Positions 18,105 to 28,345 of a DNA stretch of 64,000 nt are shown here, in pieces. The position numbers and the translations under genes were made by a program. Below the pieces are notes generated by a model that worked only from the letters and a program-made list of their open reading frames with translations, had not been told where the DNA came from and made no database searches. This DNA comes from Chitinophaga agri (GTDB lineage Bacteria; Bacteroidota; Bacteroidia; Chitinophagales; Chitinophagaceae), in contig NZ_CP048113.1 in NCBI RefSeq assembly GCF_010093065.1, forward strand, positions 6,032,001-6,096,000, written 5' to 3'. Each line of letters opens with the position of its first letter. The first letter of the stretch is position 1.

Positions 18105-21008
18105 ATGCGTGTACTTGTACGAATCTTCTTTTCGTGCCTGGCAGTGTATTGCCCACATCTTCTGTCAGGGCAGGATACAACGAAGTTACAGCGACATCTG
18201 GTCCCTGTGACGAAGGCCGATTCTATTTCATTGGAACGAGAAAATGCTTATCCTTATTCTTCCTTACATCAGTTGCTCAAGGGGAATGCAGCCGGTGTGT
18301 ACATCCAGGAACCAAGTGGTGAACAAGGCGCTTTCAGCAGCATAGCGTTAAGAGGAAGCGCTATCCCTTTTATTAGTAGTAGAGATATTTATGAATCACA
18401 GCCTACAATCATACTGGATGGTATTCCATTAATAATGGACCATCCTTTTACTTTCGATATACAGCTGTTTGGTTATAATCACCTGGGCCCCGCTACCAAC
18501 CTGCTTTCTGCTATTGATCTGAACAATATAGAAAAGATTGAAGTAGTGAAAGACTTCGGCAGAGCTGCCATGTATGGACCACGTGCTGTCAACGGAGGTG
18601 TGATCCTCCTGACCACAAAAGCTCCTGTGATAGGCCGCCGCAGAATAAGTTTCAACACTTATTTCGGTATGGTGCAACGTCCCCATATCTTCACTACGAA
18701 CGCTAAGTTTGAAAACGATTTCAGACAACAATTCTATGATAAGTATGCGACTACGGAACAACTACAGACTTATCCACTCTACCTGCGTGATTCTACCAAT
18801 AATGCCTATTACGGGCCTTCCAACTGGACAGACCTCTATTTTAAGAACAGACCCGTATATGGCGTGAACGCCAGTCTTTCCAGTGGTACTGACCGTGCGA
18901 ACTTTATGTTTGCTGCCGGTAACCAACGTTCCGCCAATACTGCGGATAACAGCAGGATGGATCGTTATAATGCCATGTTTGAGATCAACATGGTGCCACT
19001 ACGTGGATTAACCATATCATCCATGATCAGTGCTACGAGACTCGAACGTACCCGTAGTTCCTGGCTGCGCGACCGCTTTGCTGAAATGCAATACCTACCC
19101 GATCTGAGCAGCCCGCTGCCACCCAATAAATCATTCTATAGTCAGTATCTGCATGAGTTTACCAAGTCCTTTGATGATAACAAAACAAATGAAGTCAATG
19201 GTTATTTTAAAGTGAACGTGAAACTTGGTGATAGCTGGCAGATCAACTCCATGTTTGGGTTTGACTATAATGAAGGACTCAGAGACCTGTTTTACCCAAG
19301 CACACTGCTGGAAAAAGTGAACTACCTTTCCAACTATTTCGGCTACAATCAACGGGTATTTTTGAACAATAACATCAGTTATAATCATACCTGGAACCAG
19401 AAACACCGCGTAAGTGTGGAAGCCGGTGAAGGCTTTCAGGCAGATTATCATCGCTATAACTATGCATATGCCTATAAAGGCCCGAATGACCTGATCCGTA
19501 TTAACCTGCTACATTCAGATAATACGAAATCAGAGTATCTGTCACCGAAATCATTTAATCATGCATTGATCTTCTCTTTCCTGGATAAACAACGTGCGCG
19601 CTTACTGTCCTTCTACGGCCGTGCTGCTTATTCATACAATGATCAGCTGGATTTCTCTGTGTTAGTACGTGCCGATGGCTCTTCCAGCGCACAGCCGGAT
19701 AACTGGTGGTTTTACTCACCCACTTTCACCGGTGGTGTTAATATTAAGAATATCTGGCTGAAAGACCATGATCAGATTGATGCGTTAAAACTACAGGCCA
19801 GCTGGGGTAGAATAGGAAGACTGATGCCGGATGACCGCTTTGGTGAAGGCCCTCAGTATACATCCGACATGTCATTCAGTAATAACCCGGTACGCTTCTC
19901 CTATAATGGTTTTCCTGGTATCAGCAGGGCTTATTCTTCCGGCTACATTGGTTATGGTGTTACCTGGCCTTATGCCGAACAGCTGAATATTAATGTCAGC
20001 ACGGCCTTGCTGAAGAACAAGCTGCAATTATCTCTGGACCTCTATAACAAGGTGGACCATAACATGCTGCTAGGTGTGCCATTCGGCGCTGAATACGGCT
20101 ATAATTTCGCCTATAAGAATGGTATGTCTGTCCGCAACCGTGGCGTTGATCTTGGTGTCAGAGCCACCGTGTTACCTGCTTCAAGCCCGTTACAGTGGAT
20201 ACCCGGTATCACCATGAACTACAATAAGAACACGTTACTCGCGCTTCCGGGTGGACTGGATGAACTGGTAGTCGCCAATGGTTCCAAACTACTTCGTGTA
20301 GGACATGCTATCGATCAGTTCTGGGTGCTGGAAAACGACGGTATCTATAACCGTGATACAGATATACCTGTTAACCAGACGGATGGTAAACGCCTGAATT
20401 ACAAAGGTATCCCGCTGCTGGCAGGAGATCCCCGCTGGAAAGATAAGAACGGCGATTATGTTATCGATGATAAGGATAAGGTCCTGAAAGGTCATGTGCT
20501 GCCGGTGTTCTCAGGTGGGTTTAACAGTGACTTCTACTGGCGCGGTTTTACACTCGGGTTCTCTTTCTATTACACACTCGGCCGTAAGGTAATGAATGCA
20601 CAGGTGGCTGACCGATTTGACTTTATCAACAGAGAAGGAAAAATAGACATGAGTGCCGTGAAAGAGATCACCTTCTGGAGTAAGGTAGGTAACTACGAAA
20701 AGTACCCGGTATACAATCCCTGGAGCACTGTAGATGCCTATCGTACAGATCAGGACCTGTTCCTGGAGAATGGCTCCTTCCTGAAACTAAGGAACCTTTC
20801 CCTGCAGTATGATCTGACAACTGCGAAATGGTGGAACAAGAAAGGTAAGATCAACGGCCTTTCCCTATACGCCACCGCTACTAACTTGTTTACGGTTACG
20901 CCTTATACCGGTGGTGATCCTGAACTGGCAGACTTCAATGGTTTTGATACCGGCTACTCGCTGCCACTTTCCAAGACATATACCATAGGATTAAAAATGG
21001 ATCTCTGA
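18105..21008 (+). CDS. SusC/RagA-like TonB-dependent receptor, short form (first pair)
   Basis: 967 residues from the ATG at 18105, which begins a signal peptide (MRVLVRIFFSCLAVYC...LSG). A start 11 codons earlier is possible. The plug domain comes at once (about 40-170): LRGSAIPFISS, then IILDGIPL and IEKIEVVKDFGRAAMYGPRAVNGGVILLTTK. The 22-strand barrel follows to the end (TYTIGLKMDL). The carboxypeptidase-like domain that normally precedes the plug in SusC proteins is absent, which is unusual. It should import an oligosaccharide or other ligand together with the SusD protein, whose ATG overlaps the stop (TGATG). Confidence 0.93.
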   Translation: MRVLVRIFFSCLAVYCPHLLSGQDTTKLQRHLVPVTKADSISLERENAYPYSSLHQLLKGNAAGVYIQEPSGEQGAFSSIALRGSAIPFISSRDIYESQPTIILDGIPLIMDHPFTFDIQLFGYNHLGPATNLLSAIDLNNIEKIEVVKDFGRAAMYGPRAVNGGVILLTTKAPVIGRRRISFNTYFGMVQRPHIFTTNAKFENDFRQQFYDKYATTEQLQTYPLYLRDSTNNAYYGPSNWTDLYFKNRPVYGVNASLSSGTDRANFMFAAGNQRSANTADNSRMDRYNAMFEINMVPLRGLTISSMISATRLERTRSSWLRDRFAEMQYLPDLSSPLPPNKSFYSQYLHEFTKSFDDNKTNEVNGYFKVNVKLGDSWQINSMFGFDYNEGLRDLFYPSTLLEKVNYLSNYFGYNQRVFLNNNISYNHTWNQKHRVSVEAGEGFQADYHRYNYAYAYKGPNDLIRINLLHSDNTKSEYLSPKSFNHALIFSFLDKQRARLLSFYGRAAYSYNDQLDFSVLVRADGSSSAQPDNWWFYSPTFTGGVNIKNIWLKDHDQIDALKLQASWGRIGRLMPDDRFGEGPQYTSDMSFSNNPVRFSYNGFPGISRAYSSGYIGYGVTWPYAEQLNINVSTALLKNKLQLSLDLYNKVDHNMLLGVPFGAEYGYNFAYKNGMSVRNRGVDLGVRATVLPASSPLQWIPGITMNYNKNTLLALPGGLDELVVANGSKLLRVGHAIDQFWVLENDGIYNRDTDIPVNQTDGKRLNYKGIPLLAGDPRWKDKNGDYVIDDKDKVLKGHVLPVFSGGFNSDFYWRGFTLGFSFYYTLGRKVMNAQVADRFDFINREGKIDMSAVKEITFWSKVGNYEKYPVYNPWSTVDAYRTDQDLFLENGSFLKLRNLSLQYDLTTAKWWNKKGKINGLSLYATATNLFTVTPYTGGDPELADFNGFDTGYSLPLSKTYTIGLKMDL

Positions 21009-22519
21009 TGAAACGCTTATTACTTATAATCATCTGTTGCTGTACTGTGCTGGCAGGATGTAACAAGTTGCTCGATATTGATTCTTCTCATGCTGTCTCT
21101 GAAGAGAATTTCTGGAACTCGCATGAAGATACCCGTACGGCACTTGTTGGTGTTTACGGTTTATTACGCGCTGCTATGGCTGATAATAATGCCTGGTGGA
21201 TGTATGGAGAGTTCAGGAAGGGTGACTTCTACGCTATCCAGCGTCAGGATATGAAGGCCATTATCCGGAATGACCTGCGTGCAGCCTACCCTTTACTGCA
21301 ACAGCTTTCCAACTGGCGCAGGTTCTATGCGGTTATCAACGCTGCCAATATGTTCCTGGAACACGTGGGTGAAGTGAAAGCCCGCGATCCGAAATACTCA
21401 GAGGAAAACATGCGTGTGGACATTGCGCAGATGCGCTGTATCCGTGCTTATGTGTATTTTTTCCTGGTATCTGTATGGGGAGATGTACCCCTGCTTACCG
21501 CTTCTCATGATGGAGAGTTTGCTAATAAACCAAGAGAGAAAAAAGAGACAGTACTGGCTTTTGTAGAAAAAGAACTGGTGCAGTCTGCCGCTGATCTGCC
21601 TTACAGATACAGCGCTAATGATCCGCAACAATCTGGTAGCTACTACAATGAAACAGATACCCGCTGGTCAGGTGTACTCGCCCGTAAGCATACTGCCTAC
21701 GCTATCCTTGCCCATGTGGCGGCGTGGCAGGGCAAGTACGTAGATGCCTCAGTCTATGCGCAGTTTGTACTCGATAACTACTCTAAAGGTGGTAGTTATT
21801 ACATCAGTACAGATGATCTGACAAATAGCAACGGCTTTTTCAAATGGAAGAAAGACAATCATATCCTGGCCTTTAACTTCGACTGGGGCCATGTAGATGC
21901 TTCTTTCTCCGGACATCTCGAAGAGATGACCCTGGCTTCACCAGTGGTGAATAAAGCCCTGCCGGATATCTACATTCCGAAAGAGACGATCCTCTCTGTA
22001 TTTGATCAGCCGGTAGACGAGCGTTTCAGCCTCGATACCCTCAGTGGTACGCCTACCTCGCAGCGCTACTTTACAAACTTCAACAGCCAGATACCCATTT
22101 TCAGCAAAGTAAAAGTTATCCAGGATGGCAATACTGCCGACCCCTCTTTCAGGATGTACTCAAGCACAATTATTATCACCCGTCTTGAGAATATCACCCT
22201 GTTACAGGCGGAGGCACTGGCTGTGATTGGTCAGCAACAGAGAGCGATCGACCTGTTGAATACGATCAGAGACCTCCGCAGGATCAAACGTTACGATAGT
22301 GCAAGAGAAGGCGACCTTATAGATGCCATCTTCAAAGAGCGTAGAAAGGAGCTCATGGGAGAGGGCTGGCGATGGTTTGACCTGATCCGGTACAACAAGA
22401 TCAAACAGAATGATCCTGCTTTTATGGAGATGATCAACAACGGCGGCATCTTCTGGCCAGTTGCGGAAGAAGTTATTAAACAGAACCCATTGATCACCCA
22501 GAATCCTTATTGGCAATGA
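21008..22519 (+). CDS. SusD/RagB-like surface lipoprotein (first pair)
   Basis: 503 residues. The lipoprotein signal has its lipobox at LAGC, with Cys18. The family marks are the N-terminal TPR-like helices (FWNSHEDTRTALVGVYGLLRAA), the conserved MRCIRAYVYFFLVSVWGDVPLLT, and the C-terminal IFKERRKELMGEGWRWFDLIR with the final WPVAEEVIKQNP. It caps the SusC barrel at the cell surface and captures the ligand. Both ends overlap neighbours by stop/start sharing, so it is translationally coupled to the SusC before and the fasciclin-CBM6 protein after. Confidence 0.95.
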   Translation: MKRLLLIIICCCTVLAGCNKLLDIDSSHAVSEENFWNSHEDTRTALVGVYGLLRAAMADNNAWWMYGEFRKGDFYAIQRQDMKAIIRNDLRAAYPLLQQLSNWRRFYAVINAANMFLEHVGEVKARDPKYSEENMRVDIAQMRCIRAYVYFFLVSVWGDVPLLTASHDGEFANKPREKKETVLAFVEKELVQSAADLPYRYSANDPQQSGSYYNETDTRWSGVLARKHTAYAILAHVAAWQGKYVDASVYAQFVLDNYSKGGSYYISTDDLTNSNGFFKWKKDNHILAFNFDWGHVDASFSGHLEEMTLASPVVNKALPDIYIPKETILSVFDQPVDERFSLDTLSGTPTSQRYFTNFNSQIPIFSKVKVIQDGNTADPSFRMYSSTIIITRLENITLLQAEALAVIGQQQRAIDLLNTIRDLRRIKRYDSAREGDLIDAIFKERRKELMGEGWRWFDLIRYNKIKQNDPAFMEMINNGGIFWPVAEEVIKQNPLITQNPYWQ

Positions 22520-24117
22520 TGAAAAAGATAACATACCTGGTTAATATAAAAAGTCTGCTGGCACTATGTATCGGTACTGTGTTACTCTATGGTGGTTGTA
22601 AGAAAGACAGCGGATTCTACGGATACGAAAATGAACAGAAAGAGTTTGATGGCACTATATACGATTTCCTGAAGAATGAACATCAGTATGATTCATTTTT
22701 ACTGGCTATAGAAAGAGTGCATCTGACAGATACATTGAAGTCGGGCCTTTACACCGTATTCGCGCCTACTGATGCCAGTTTTAAGCAGGCCATTGATAAT
22801 ATGAATACCCTGCGTACGATACAGGGCAGGGCACATATGTTCATCAGCACACTGCCCTATGAACAACTGGATTCGCTGTTATGCCGGTACATTGTGAAAG
22901 ATACTTTTTCTTCCCGCGTCATGGTATTGCAGGATGGCCTGGCACTGAAGTCTATCCGATATAACTATCCCATGCATGGCAAGTTCAATCGTACCGATGC
23001 GGAAGGCCATGTTGGCGGTGGCCCCGGCGTGATCACCTACAGTGATACAAAAGGTGTGATCTATACGAACCGGTGGAGCAAGTCAACTACCGTTGCGATT
23101 GATATTGTTACTAAAAACGGATTGGTCAACGTACTCGAGAAAGATCATATGTTCGGCTTTGACGAGTTTATTCCACGAATGAATCCTACAGTATCCTCTC
23201 CCTGGAATGATTATCCTTTTTATATCCCAGGAGTCATCGGACTGGAACAATACAATCGTGGTGGTAACAAAGTGGCTTACCTGGATTTTTCTTTGAATAA
23301 TCAGGGTGGACAATATCGTCCTGCTGATCAGGTGGATATCGCTACCGCCGGTGAAGCCGGCCTGAAAGTAGGATGGACGGAGACTGGCGAATGGATGGAC
23401 TACACTGTAGAGATCACTGAAACAGGTGAATATGATATGACATTACGTTATGGCAGTGGTGGTGACGATGGCCGTATTCATCTTGAAGTAGATGGACGTC
23501 CGGTGGTAGGAAGTGCCCTGGTCATGCCTGGCACCGGTGGATATGATTCCTTCCGGGATATTACTACTACCGTGCAGCTGACTGCCGGCCGGCATCTTAT
23601 GAAGGTCTATTACGACTTTGCCAACTTCGATCTGCGTTTTCTCAAGTTTGTACGTAAGAATGCGCCAATGCCTATTCCGGGTGTGATCAACCTCGAAGAC
23701 TTCGATCCGGGAGGTGAAGGTGTAGGTTATCATGATAACAATGAAAGAAATGAAGGTGGCAAATTCCGTCCTTCTGAAGGAGTGGATATCGACTTTTCCA
23801 AGAATGAAGGTGGTGGCTACCAGGTTGGATGGACCGGTACAGGTGAGTGGATGAACTACTCCGTCAATGTGAAAGAGACCGGCACCTACAATACCTACAT
23901 ATCGGTGGGTTCTGAAGGCACCAATGGCATATTCCACCTCGAGTTTGACGGCACAGATGTTACAGGCCAGTTAAAAGTACCCAATACTACCGGGTATCAT
24001 AAGCGACAGAATGTTGTTACAAGCGTATTCCTTACCAAAGGTCCCCACGTGATGCGCTTCTTTGTAGACCACGACGGATTTGACGTGAAGTCTGTCACTT
24101 TCCGGCCATTAAACTAA
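22519..24117 (+). CDS. Lipoprotein with fasciclin domain and two CBM6 modules
   Basis: 532 residues from the ATG at 22519, which shares a base with the SusD stop; ATGs at 22510 and 22516 are alternatives. Lipobox Cys27 (YGGCKKD). A fasciclin/FAS1 domain spans about 40-215 (SGLYTVFAPTDASFKQAI). Two carbohydrate-binding modules of family 6 follow, at about 232-375 and 385-532. Each begins 'IPGVI-LE' with a 'GG-GVAY-D' turn, has the aromatic GWTxTGEWMxY face, and ends in a 'HxMxxxxD' beta strand. No catalytic domain is present. The protein should display sugar-binding modules and a matrix-adhesion domain on the cell surface, in the same transcript as the SusC/D importer. Confidence 0.9.
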   Translation: MKKITYLVNIKSLLALCIGTVLLYGGCKKDSGFYGYENEQKEFDGTIYDFLKNEHQYDSFLLAIERVHLTDTLKSGLYTVFAPTDASFKQAIDNMNTLRTIQGRAHMFISTLPYEQLDSLLCRYIVKDTFSSRVMVLQDGLALKSIRYNYPMHGKFNRTDAEGHVGGGPGVITYSDTKGVIYTNRWSKSTTVAIDIVTKNGLVNVLEKDHMFGFDEFIPRMNPTVSSPWNDYPFYIPGVIGLEQYNRGGNKVAYLDFSLNNQGGQYRPADQVDIATAGEAGLKVGWTETGEWMDYTVEITETGEYDMTLRYGSGGDDGRIHLEVDGRPVVGSALVMPGTGGYDSFRDITTTVQLTAGRHLMKVYYDFANFDLRFLKFVRKNAPMPIPGVINLEDFDPGGEGVGYHDNNERNEGGKFRPSEGVDIDFSKNEGGGYQVGWTGTGEWMNYSVNVKETGTYNTYISVGSEGTNGIFHLEFDGTDVTGQLKVPNTTGYHKRQNVVTSVFLTKGPHVMRFFVDHDGFDVKSVTFRPLN

Positions 24118-24129
24118 ATATTCATCACC

Positions 24130-25170
24130 ATGCGAAAGATTATAGTCACTTTATCGCTGGTCCTGCTGCTTTTTGCCTGCCGGAAATGGGCGGCGGAAGA
24201 CCTGGATTTTCTCAGCGGACGGGCAGTATACAACCAGAAAGTATTTTCTCCCATACTAGGAAGAACTGTCCTGTATTCCCAGATCTTTAACACAGATGCT
24301 TCCACTACGCCTATCAAATTCCGCATACTTAATGTGCGCTACAAGCGGGATGGCAAGCCTGCCAGTGATTTTGACCAACAGGTAGATGTACTGACGTGGA
24401 AGACAACTTATACAGGTGAAGAGAAATCACTAGCTGAGATCGAGGCAAAGCGGGTAATAGAAAAGCATCCTGTTTTTGAGGTAAGGCCAACTTCCGGTGA
24501 TTTTGTACTGTGGGCAGAAGCCATAGGTACCAATATGCGTCAGCAGCCGGACTCCGGATACCTGTTTGATGTAGAGGCGTCTAATTCCGGTGGTACCAAT
24601 ATGTACAAAGACCTGTCATTGATGCCATTGAGAGAACAGGCATATGCACCCTATGAATATGATGCGATAACCGGCAGACGCAGGGCTAATTACCCGAACC
24701 CTGCAGACTCCTCTATGTTTGAGCTTATCTATAATCATCCGGGTGTATATAGCATGATAGACGATGATACCAACCTTGATCTGAAAGGAGATAGTGTAAG
24801 GGTGTTCTTTAATAAAAAAGGCAATGGAAACTCGCTCACCTTCAAATTTATGAATAAGGACTCTCTGCCTATTAACCCTGCCAGTTTTAACCTCACGCCC
24901 TGGGATTCACTGTTACACGGATTTAATAAACAGATGACTGAAACACAGGTTACCTACGATGTAGCCTATCCTATACCGGCCATGCGCTTCAAAACAAGAT
25001 ATACGAACGGAGATGGTTCGCAGGCTTATGTTAAGTTCAGTTTCAGCCGTGTAGGATTTGGTAATATCCGGCAGATAGGTGTACTGGACCTGAACTTCAA
25101 TATCTATCAGAAGGGTGACTGGGAGATCATTTTTTATTTCCGTAACAATCCCCGGTTCAGGGATGAATGA
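24130..25170 (+). CDS. Surface lipoprotein, DUF5007-like
   Basis: 346 residues with lipobox Cys17 (LLFACRKWA). The mature part is beta-rich without repeats and starts AAEDLDFLSGRAVYNQKVFS. I recall this type as DUF5007 proteins that accompany SusC/D and fasciclin proteins in Bacteroidota, but cannot confirm it here. It has no catalytic motif. The gene is 12 bases after the fasciclin-CBM6 gene and 34 before the next SusC, clearly in the same operon. Probable role: an auxiliary ligand-binding or assembly lipoprotein. Confidence 0.75.
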   Translation: MRKIIVTLSLVLLLFACRKWAAEDLDFLSGRAVYNQKVFSPILGRTVLYSQIFNTDASTTPIKFRILNVRYKRDGKPASDFDQQVDVLTWKTTYTGEEKSLAEIEAKRVIEKHPVFEVRPTSGDFVLWAEAIGTNMRQQPDSGYLFDVEASNSGGTNMYKDLSLMPLREQAYAPYEYDAITGRRRANYPNPADSSMFELIYNHPGVYSMIDDDTNLDLKGDSVRVFFNKKGNGNSLTFKFMNKDSLPINPASFNLTPWDSLLHGFNKQMTETQVTYDVAYPIPAMRFKTRYTNGDGSQAYVKFSFSRVGFGNIRQIGVLDLNFNIYQKGDWEIIFYFRNNPRFRDE

Positions 25171-25204
25171 GTTATCAACCTAAAAATCTATCGCTATGCA
25201 ATGT

Positions 25205-28200
25205 ATGCGTAAGTATAAATTTCCTCTCCTGCTGCTGTTGTTGCTGCCTATGTTATTGCACGCGCAGGATAAAGTACAGATCAAAGGTATCGTCAGGGAT
25301 GCACAGACTAATGAACCTCTGGTCGGTGTAAGTATTATGGCAGGTACGCCTCCGAAGGCGGTAGGTGTTACCAATGCAGATGGTTCCTTTTCAGTAGCTG
25401 TTGCGCCGGATGCGCCACTCTTGTTCCGTTATATCGGCTTCTCTGATTATAAGCTGAGAATAAAGGATAAAAAAGATGTGGTCGTACGTCTTGTGGTGAA
25501 TGAGAATAAACTGAATGAGGCAATTGTGATCGGTTATCAGAAAAAGACCAGAGAGGTAACAACCGGTTCTGCTGTGATCGTGAGTGGTAAGGAATTACAG
25601 GATATTCCTGTGTCAAATGTGGAGCAGTTACTCCAGGGACGTGTAGCAGGTCTCAACATTCAGAATAATACGGGTACACCAGGCGGCCGCGGTTTTATAC
25701 AGATCAGGGGTTTGTCCAACATCAGTGTATCAGGAAGCGGGAACGACGCGTTTCTGTCGCCTACCTCTCCGCTGTACGTGATCGATGGCGTACCCGTGGA
25801 AGCAGATGCCAACTTCGAGTATGGATATCAGTCTGCCGGTCCGGGTGTAAGTCCTTTATCGCTCATTCCTCCGGAAGATATTGAGAGCATGGAGATCCTG
25901 AAAGACTCTCAGGCTACAGCACTGTATGGATCCAGAGGTGCTTATGGCGTAATCCTGATCACTACCCGCCGTGGTAGTTCTCCTATCCCGCTGGTAAGAT
26001 ATACGGGTAACTTCTTTGTAAATAATCCCCCGAAGTTGCGTCCGACCATAGGTGGTAAGGAAGAGAGAAGAATACGCCTGGGTATGATCAATGGTGGTAA
26101 TAATATCGAAGACATCTATCAGATCTCTACCAAGCCATTTCTGTCGGATAGTCTCAACCCATATTATAACAACTCTACCAACTGGCAGGATGTCTTCTAC
26201 AATACTACCTACAACCAGACGCATAATGTGAATATCAGTGGGGGTGATCCCAAGTTCAACTATAAAGTAGACCTGGGTTATTATCATGAGAACGGTGTGA
26301 TCCGGAATACGGGCTTTGACAGGTATTCTATCAACACGAATATGCTGTACCAGCCTAATCCCAGGTTCAGGGTATTCACCACGTTATCCACACAGGTCGG
26401 CAGAAGAAATAAGGGGAATGGTAATGGTCTCACGCAGAGTGGTGTATCATCCAATGCATCTGCCTCTTCGCTATTGCCCGGTCCTTCCTTCTACCAGAGT
26501 ACTGCAGGGGTATTATCGGCCCTGAATACGCGCAATGATAATAAAACAGGTAACGTGCGTAGTAGCCTTGATGTAAGCTATCAGTTAGTGCAGGGACTGA
26601 ACCTCGGTTCCAGTGTCAGTTATGAATATGCTTCGAACACGGAGGACAGGTTCACCCCGGCAGAGGCCAATAATGACTTCTCACAGATCTACGCTTACAA
26701 CGACCGAAAGTTCACATTGTACAACCGTAACACAATTTCTTACAACTATATCCTGAATACAAACCATAACTTCTTCATTTCTGCGTTCAACGAATTTTAT
26801 AACCGCGGCTTCCAGGCGCAGGCTATCCGGCAGGAAAAAACGCCGAATAACCAATACGAAGGACCGCTCGGTTATGATGGATATGCTTCCCGTGGAGGGG
26901 GCCTCCTGGATAACTACAGCAAACAGCACGTGGCCTCCTTCGCAGGAACATTCTCCTACAACTACAAACAGAAGTATGTACTGGATTTCAGTTACCGTAT
27001 GGACGGCACGTCCAGTTCGGGTTTTGAAGATCCATATTCCAAGAATCCCGCTATTGGTTTCAGATGGAACTTTAACAAGGAGGCTGCTTTAAGCGACAGC
27101 AAGTGGCTGACTTATGGTTCACTCCGTGGTAGCTGGGGACAGAACATCGTACCCACTGGTGATATCTTCTCCATCTACGGTACCTACGACCCGAGAGGTA
27201 CGTATAATGCGAATCCACGCCTGGGTATCAGCTTCAATCAGTTACCAAATACTTATCTGCAACCTACAGCGACTACACAGTATAACGGAGGTTTTGAAGC
27301 AGGGTTCTTCGACAGCAGGATAGAAGTGATCTTCGACGCTTATTACAAGACTGTAAAGAACCTGCTTCGTACCAAGTCACTCTCCAACATCACCGGCTTC
27401 AATGAGATCACGACCAATGAAACCTCACTGATCAACTATGGATATGAACTGACGCTGACCTTCCGTCCGCTGCCCAAAACCAGTGAAGTACAATGGACCC
27501 TGTCTTTAAATGCCGCGCTGAACAAAGACGTGCTGACAAGCCTGCCCAATGGCGCCAGGCAGCTGGTACAATATGACAATTCAACCAGTCAGCATACCCT
27601 GTTCAGAGTAGGCCGGAACAGCTTAACCAACTATCTGCTCAAAACAGAAGGTGTGTATGCATCTGATGCTGACGTGCCTGTTGATCCTGCTACCGGTCAG
27701 CGCTACCGGACTGCAAATGGTACCTACTTCAAAGCGGGTGATCCTATCTGGAAAGATGTAGATGGTAACTACATCCTCGATGGTAATGACTATGTTGCTG
27801 CCGGTAACTCACAGCCGTTGATCACCGGCGGTATTCAGTCGTACGTTAACTGGAAGAACTTCTCTCTGAATATCAGTACGTCCTTTACGCTGATCAGAGA
27901 CATCCTCAATAATGCATTTGCTGAAAGGATGCAGTTCCTGGGTGATCCTTATGCACAGAAAGCAATGGTCGATTTCAGTGATGTGGATTACTGGAAAGGA
28001 CCTGGTTCACAGGCACATTATCCTAATCCATTTGACTACAAACGTTATAATGATATCAGGCCCTACCGCTATGATCAGACGCTGATCCAGGAAGATGGTT
28101 CCTATTTCAAAGTGAATACAATGACGCTGGCATACCTGGTGAACAGGAAGTTCACCAACCGCTATGGTATCAACTCAGTGCGCATGTACATGTCAGGTAA

Positions 28201-28327
28201 TAACCTGATCACGTTCTCTCCATACAGCGGACCTAACCCTGAAAATGTGTCTGCTTTGGGCCGTGACCAGTCAGGTGGTTATCCGATAGCCCGTAGTTAC
28301 AACGTGGGACTGAACGTGGAATTTTAA
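25205..28327 (+). CDS. SusC/RagA-like TonB-dependent receptor (second pair)
   Basis: 1040 residues from the ATG at 25205; an ATG three codons earlier is possible. It has a signal peptide rich in Leu (LLLLLLLPMLLHAQ). Unlike the first SusC it carries the full N-terminal carboxypeptidase-like domain (about 22-100: IKGIVRDAQTNEPLVGVSIM). The plug follows (TGSAVIVSGKELQDIPVSN; PLYVIDGVPV; SMEILKDSQATALYGSRGAYGVILITT), then the beta-barrel to the end. The last residue is Phe in LNVEF, as expected for an outer-membrane barrel. It pairs with the SusD gene 18 bases downstream. Confidence 0.95.
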   Translation: MRKYKFPLLLLLLLPMLLHAQDKVQIKGIVRDAQTNEPLVGVSIMAGTPPKAVGVTNADGSFSVAVAPDAPLLFRYIGFSDYKLRIKDKKDVVVRLVVNENKLNEAIVIGYQKKTREVTTGSAVIVSGKELQDIPVSNVEQLLQGRVAGLNIQNNTGTPGGRGFIQIRGLSNISVSGSGNDAFLSPTSPLYVIDGVPVEADANFEYGYQSAGPGVSPLSLIPPEDIESMEILKDSQATALYGSRGAYGVILITTRRGSSPIPLVRYTGNFFVNNPPKLRPTIGGKEERRIRLGMINGGNNIEDIYQISTKPFLSDSLNPYYNNSTNWQDVFYNTTYNQTHNVNISGGDPKFNYKVDLGYYHENGVIRNTGFDRYSINTNMLYQPNPRFRVFTTLSTQVGRRNKGNGNGLTQSGVSSNASASSLLPGPSFYQSTAGVLSALNTRNDNKTGNVRSSLDVSYQLVQGLNLGSSVSYEYASNTEDRFTPAEANNDFSQIYAYNDRKFTLYNRNTISYNYILNTNHNFFISAFNEFYNRGFQAQAIRQEKTPNNQYEGPLGYDGYASRGGGLLDNYSKQHVASFAGTFSYNYKQKYVLDFSYRMDGTSSSGFEDPYSKNPAIGFRWNFNKEAALSDSKWLTYGSLRGSWGQNIVPTGDIFSIYGTYDPRGTYNANPRLGISFNQLPNTYLQPTATTQYNGGFEAGFFDSRIEVIFDAYYKTVKNLLRTKSLSNITGFNEITTNETSLINYGYELTLTFRPLPKTSEVQWTLSLNAALNKDVLTSLPNGARQLVQYDNSTSQHTLFRVGRNSLTNYLLKTEGVYASDADVPVDPATGQRYRTANGTYFKAGDPIWKDVDGNYILDGNDYVAAGNSQPLITGGIQSYVNWKNFSLNISTSFTLIRDILNNAFAERMQFLGDPYAQKAMVDFSDVDYWKGPGSQAHYPNPFDYKRYNDIRPYRYDQTLIQEDGSYFKVNTMTLAYLVNRKFTNRYGINSVRMYMSGNNLITFSPYSGPNPENVSALGRDQSGGYPIARSYNVGLNVEF

Positions 28328-28345
28328 TGTTTAAAATGTATTACT

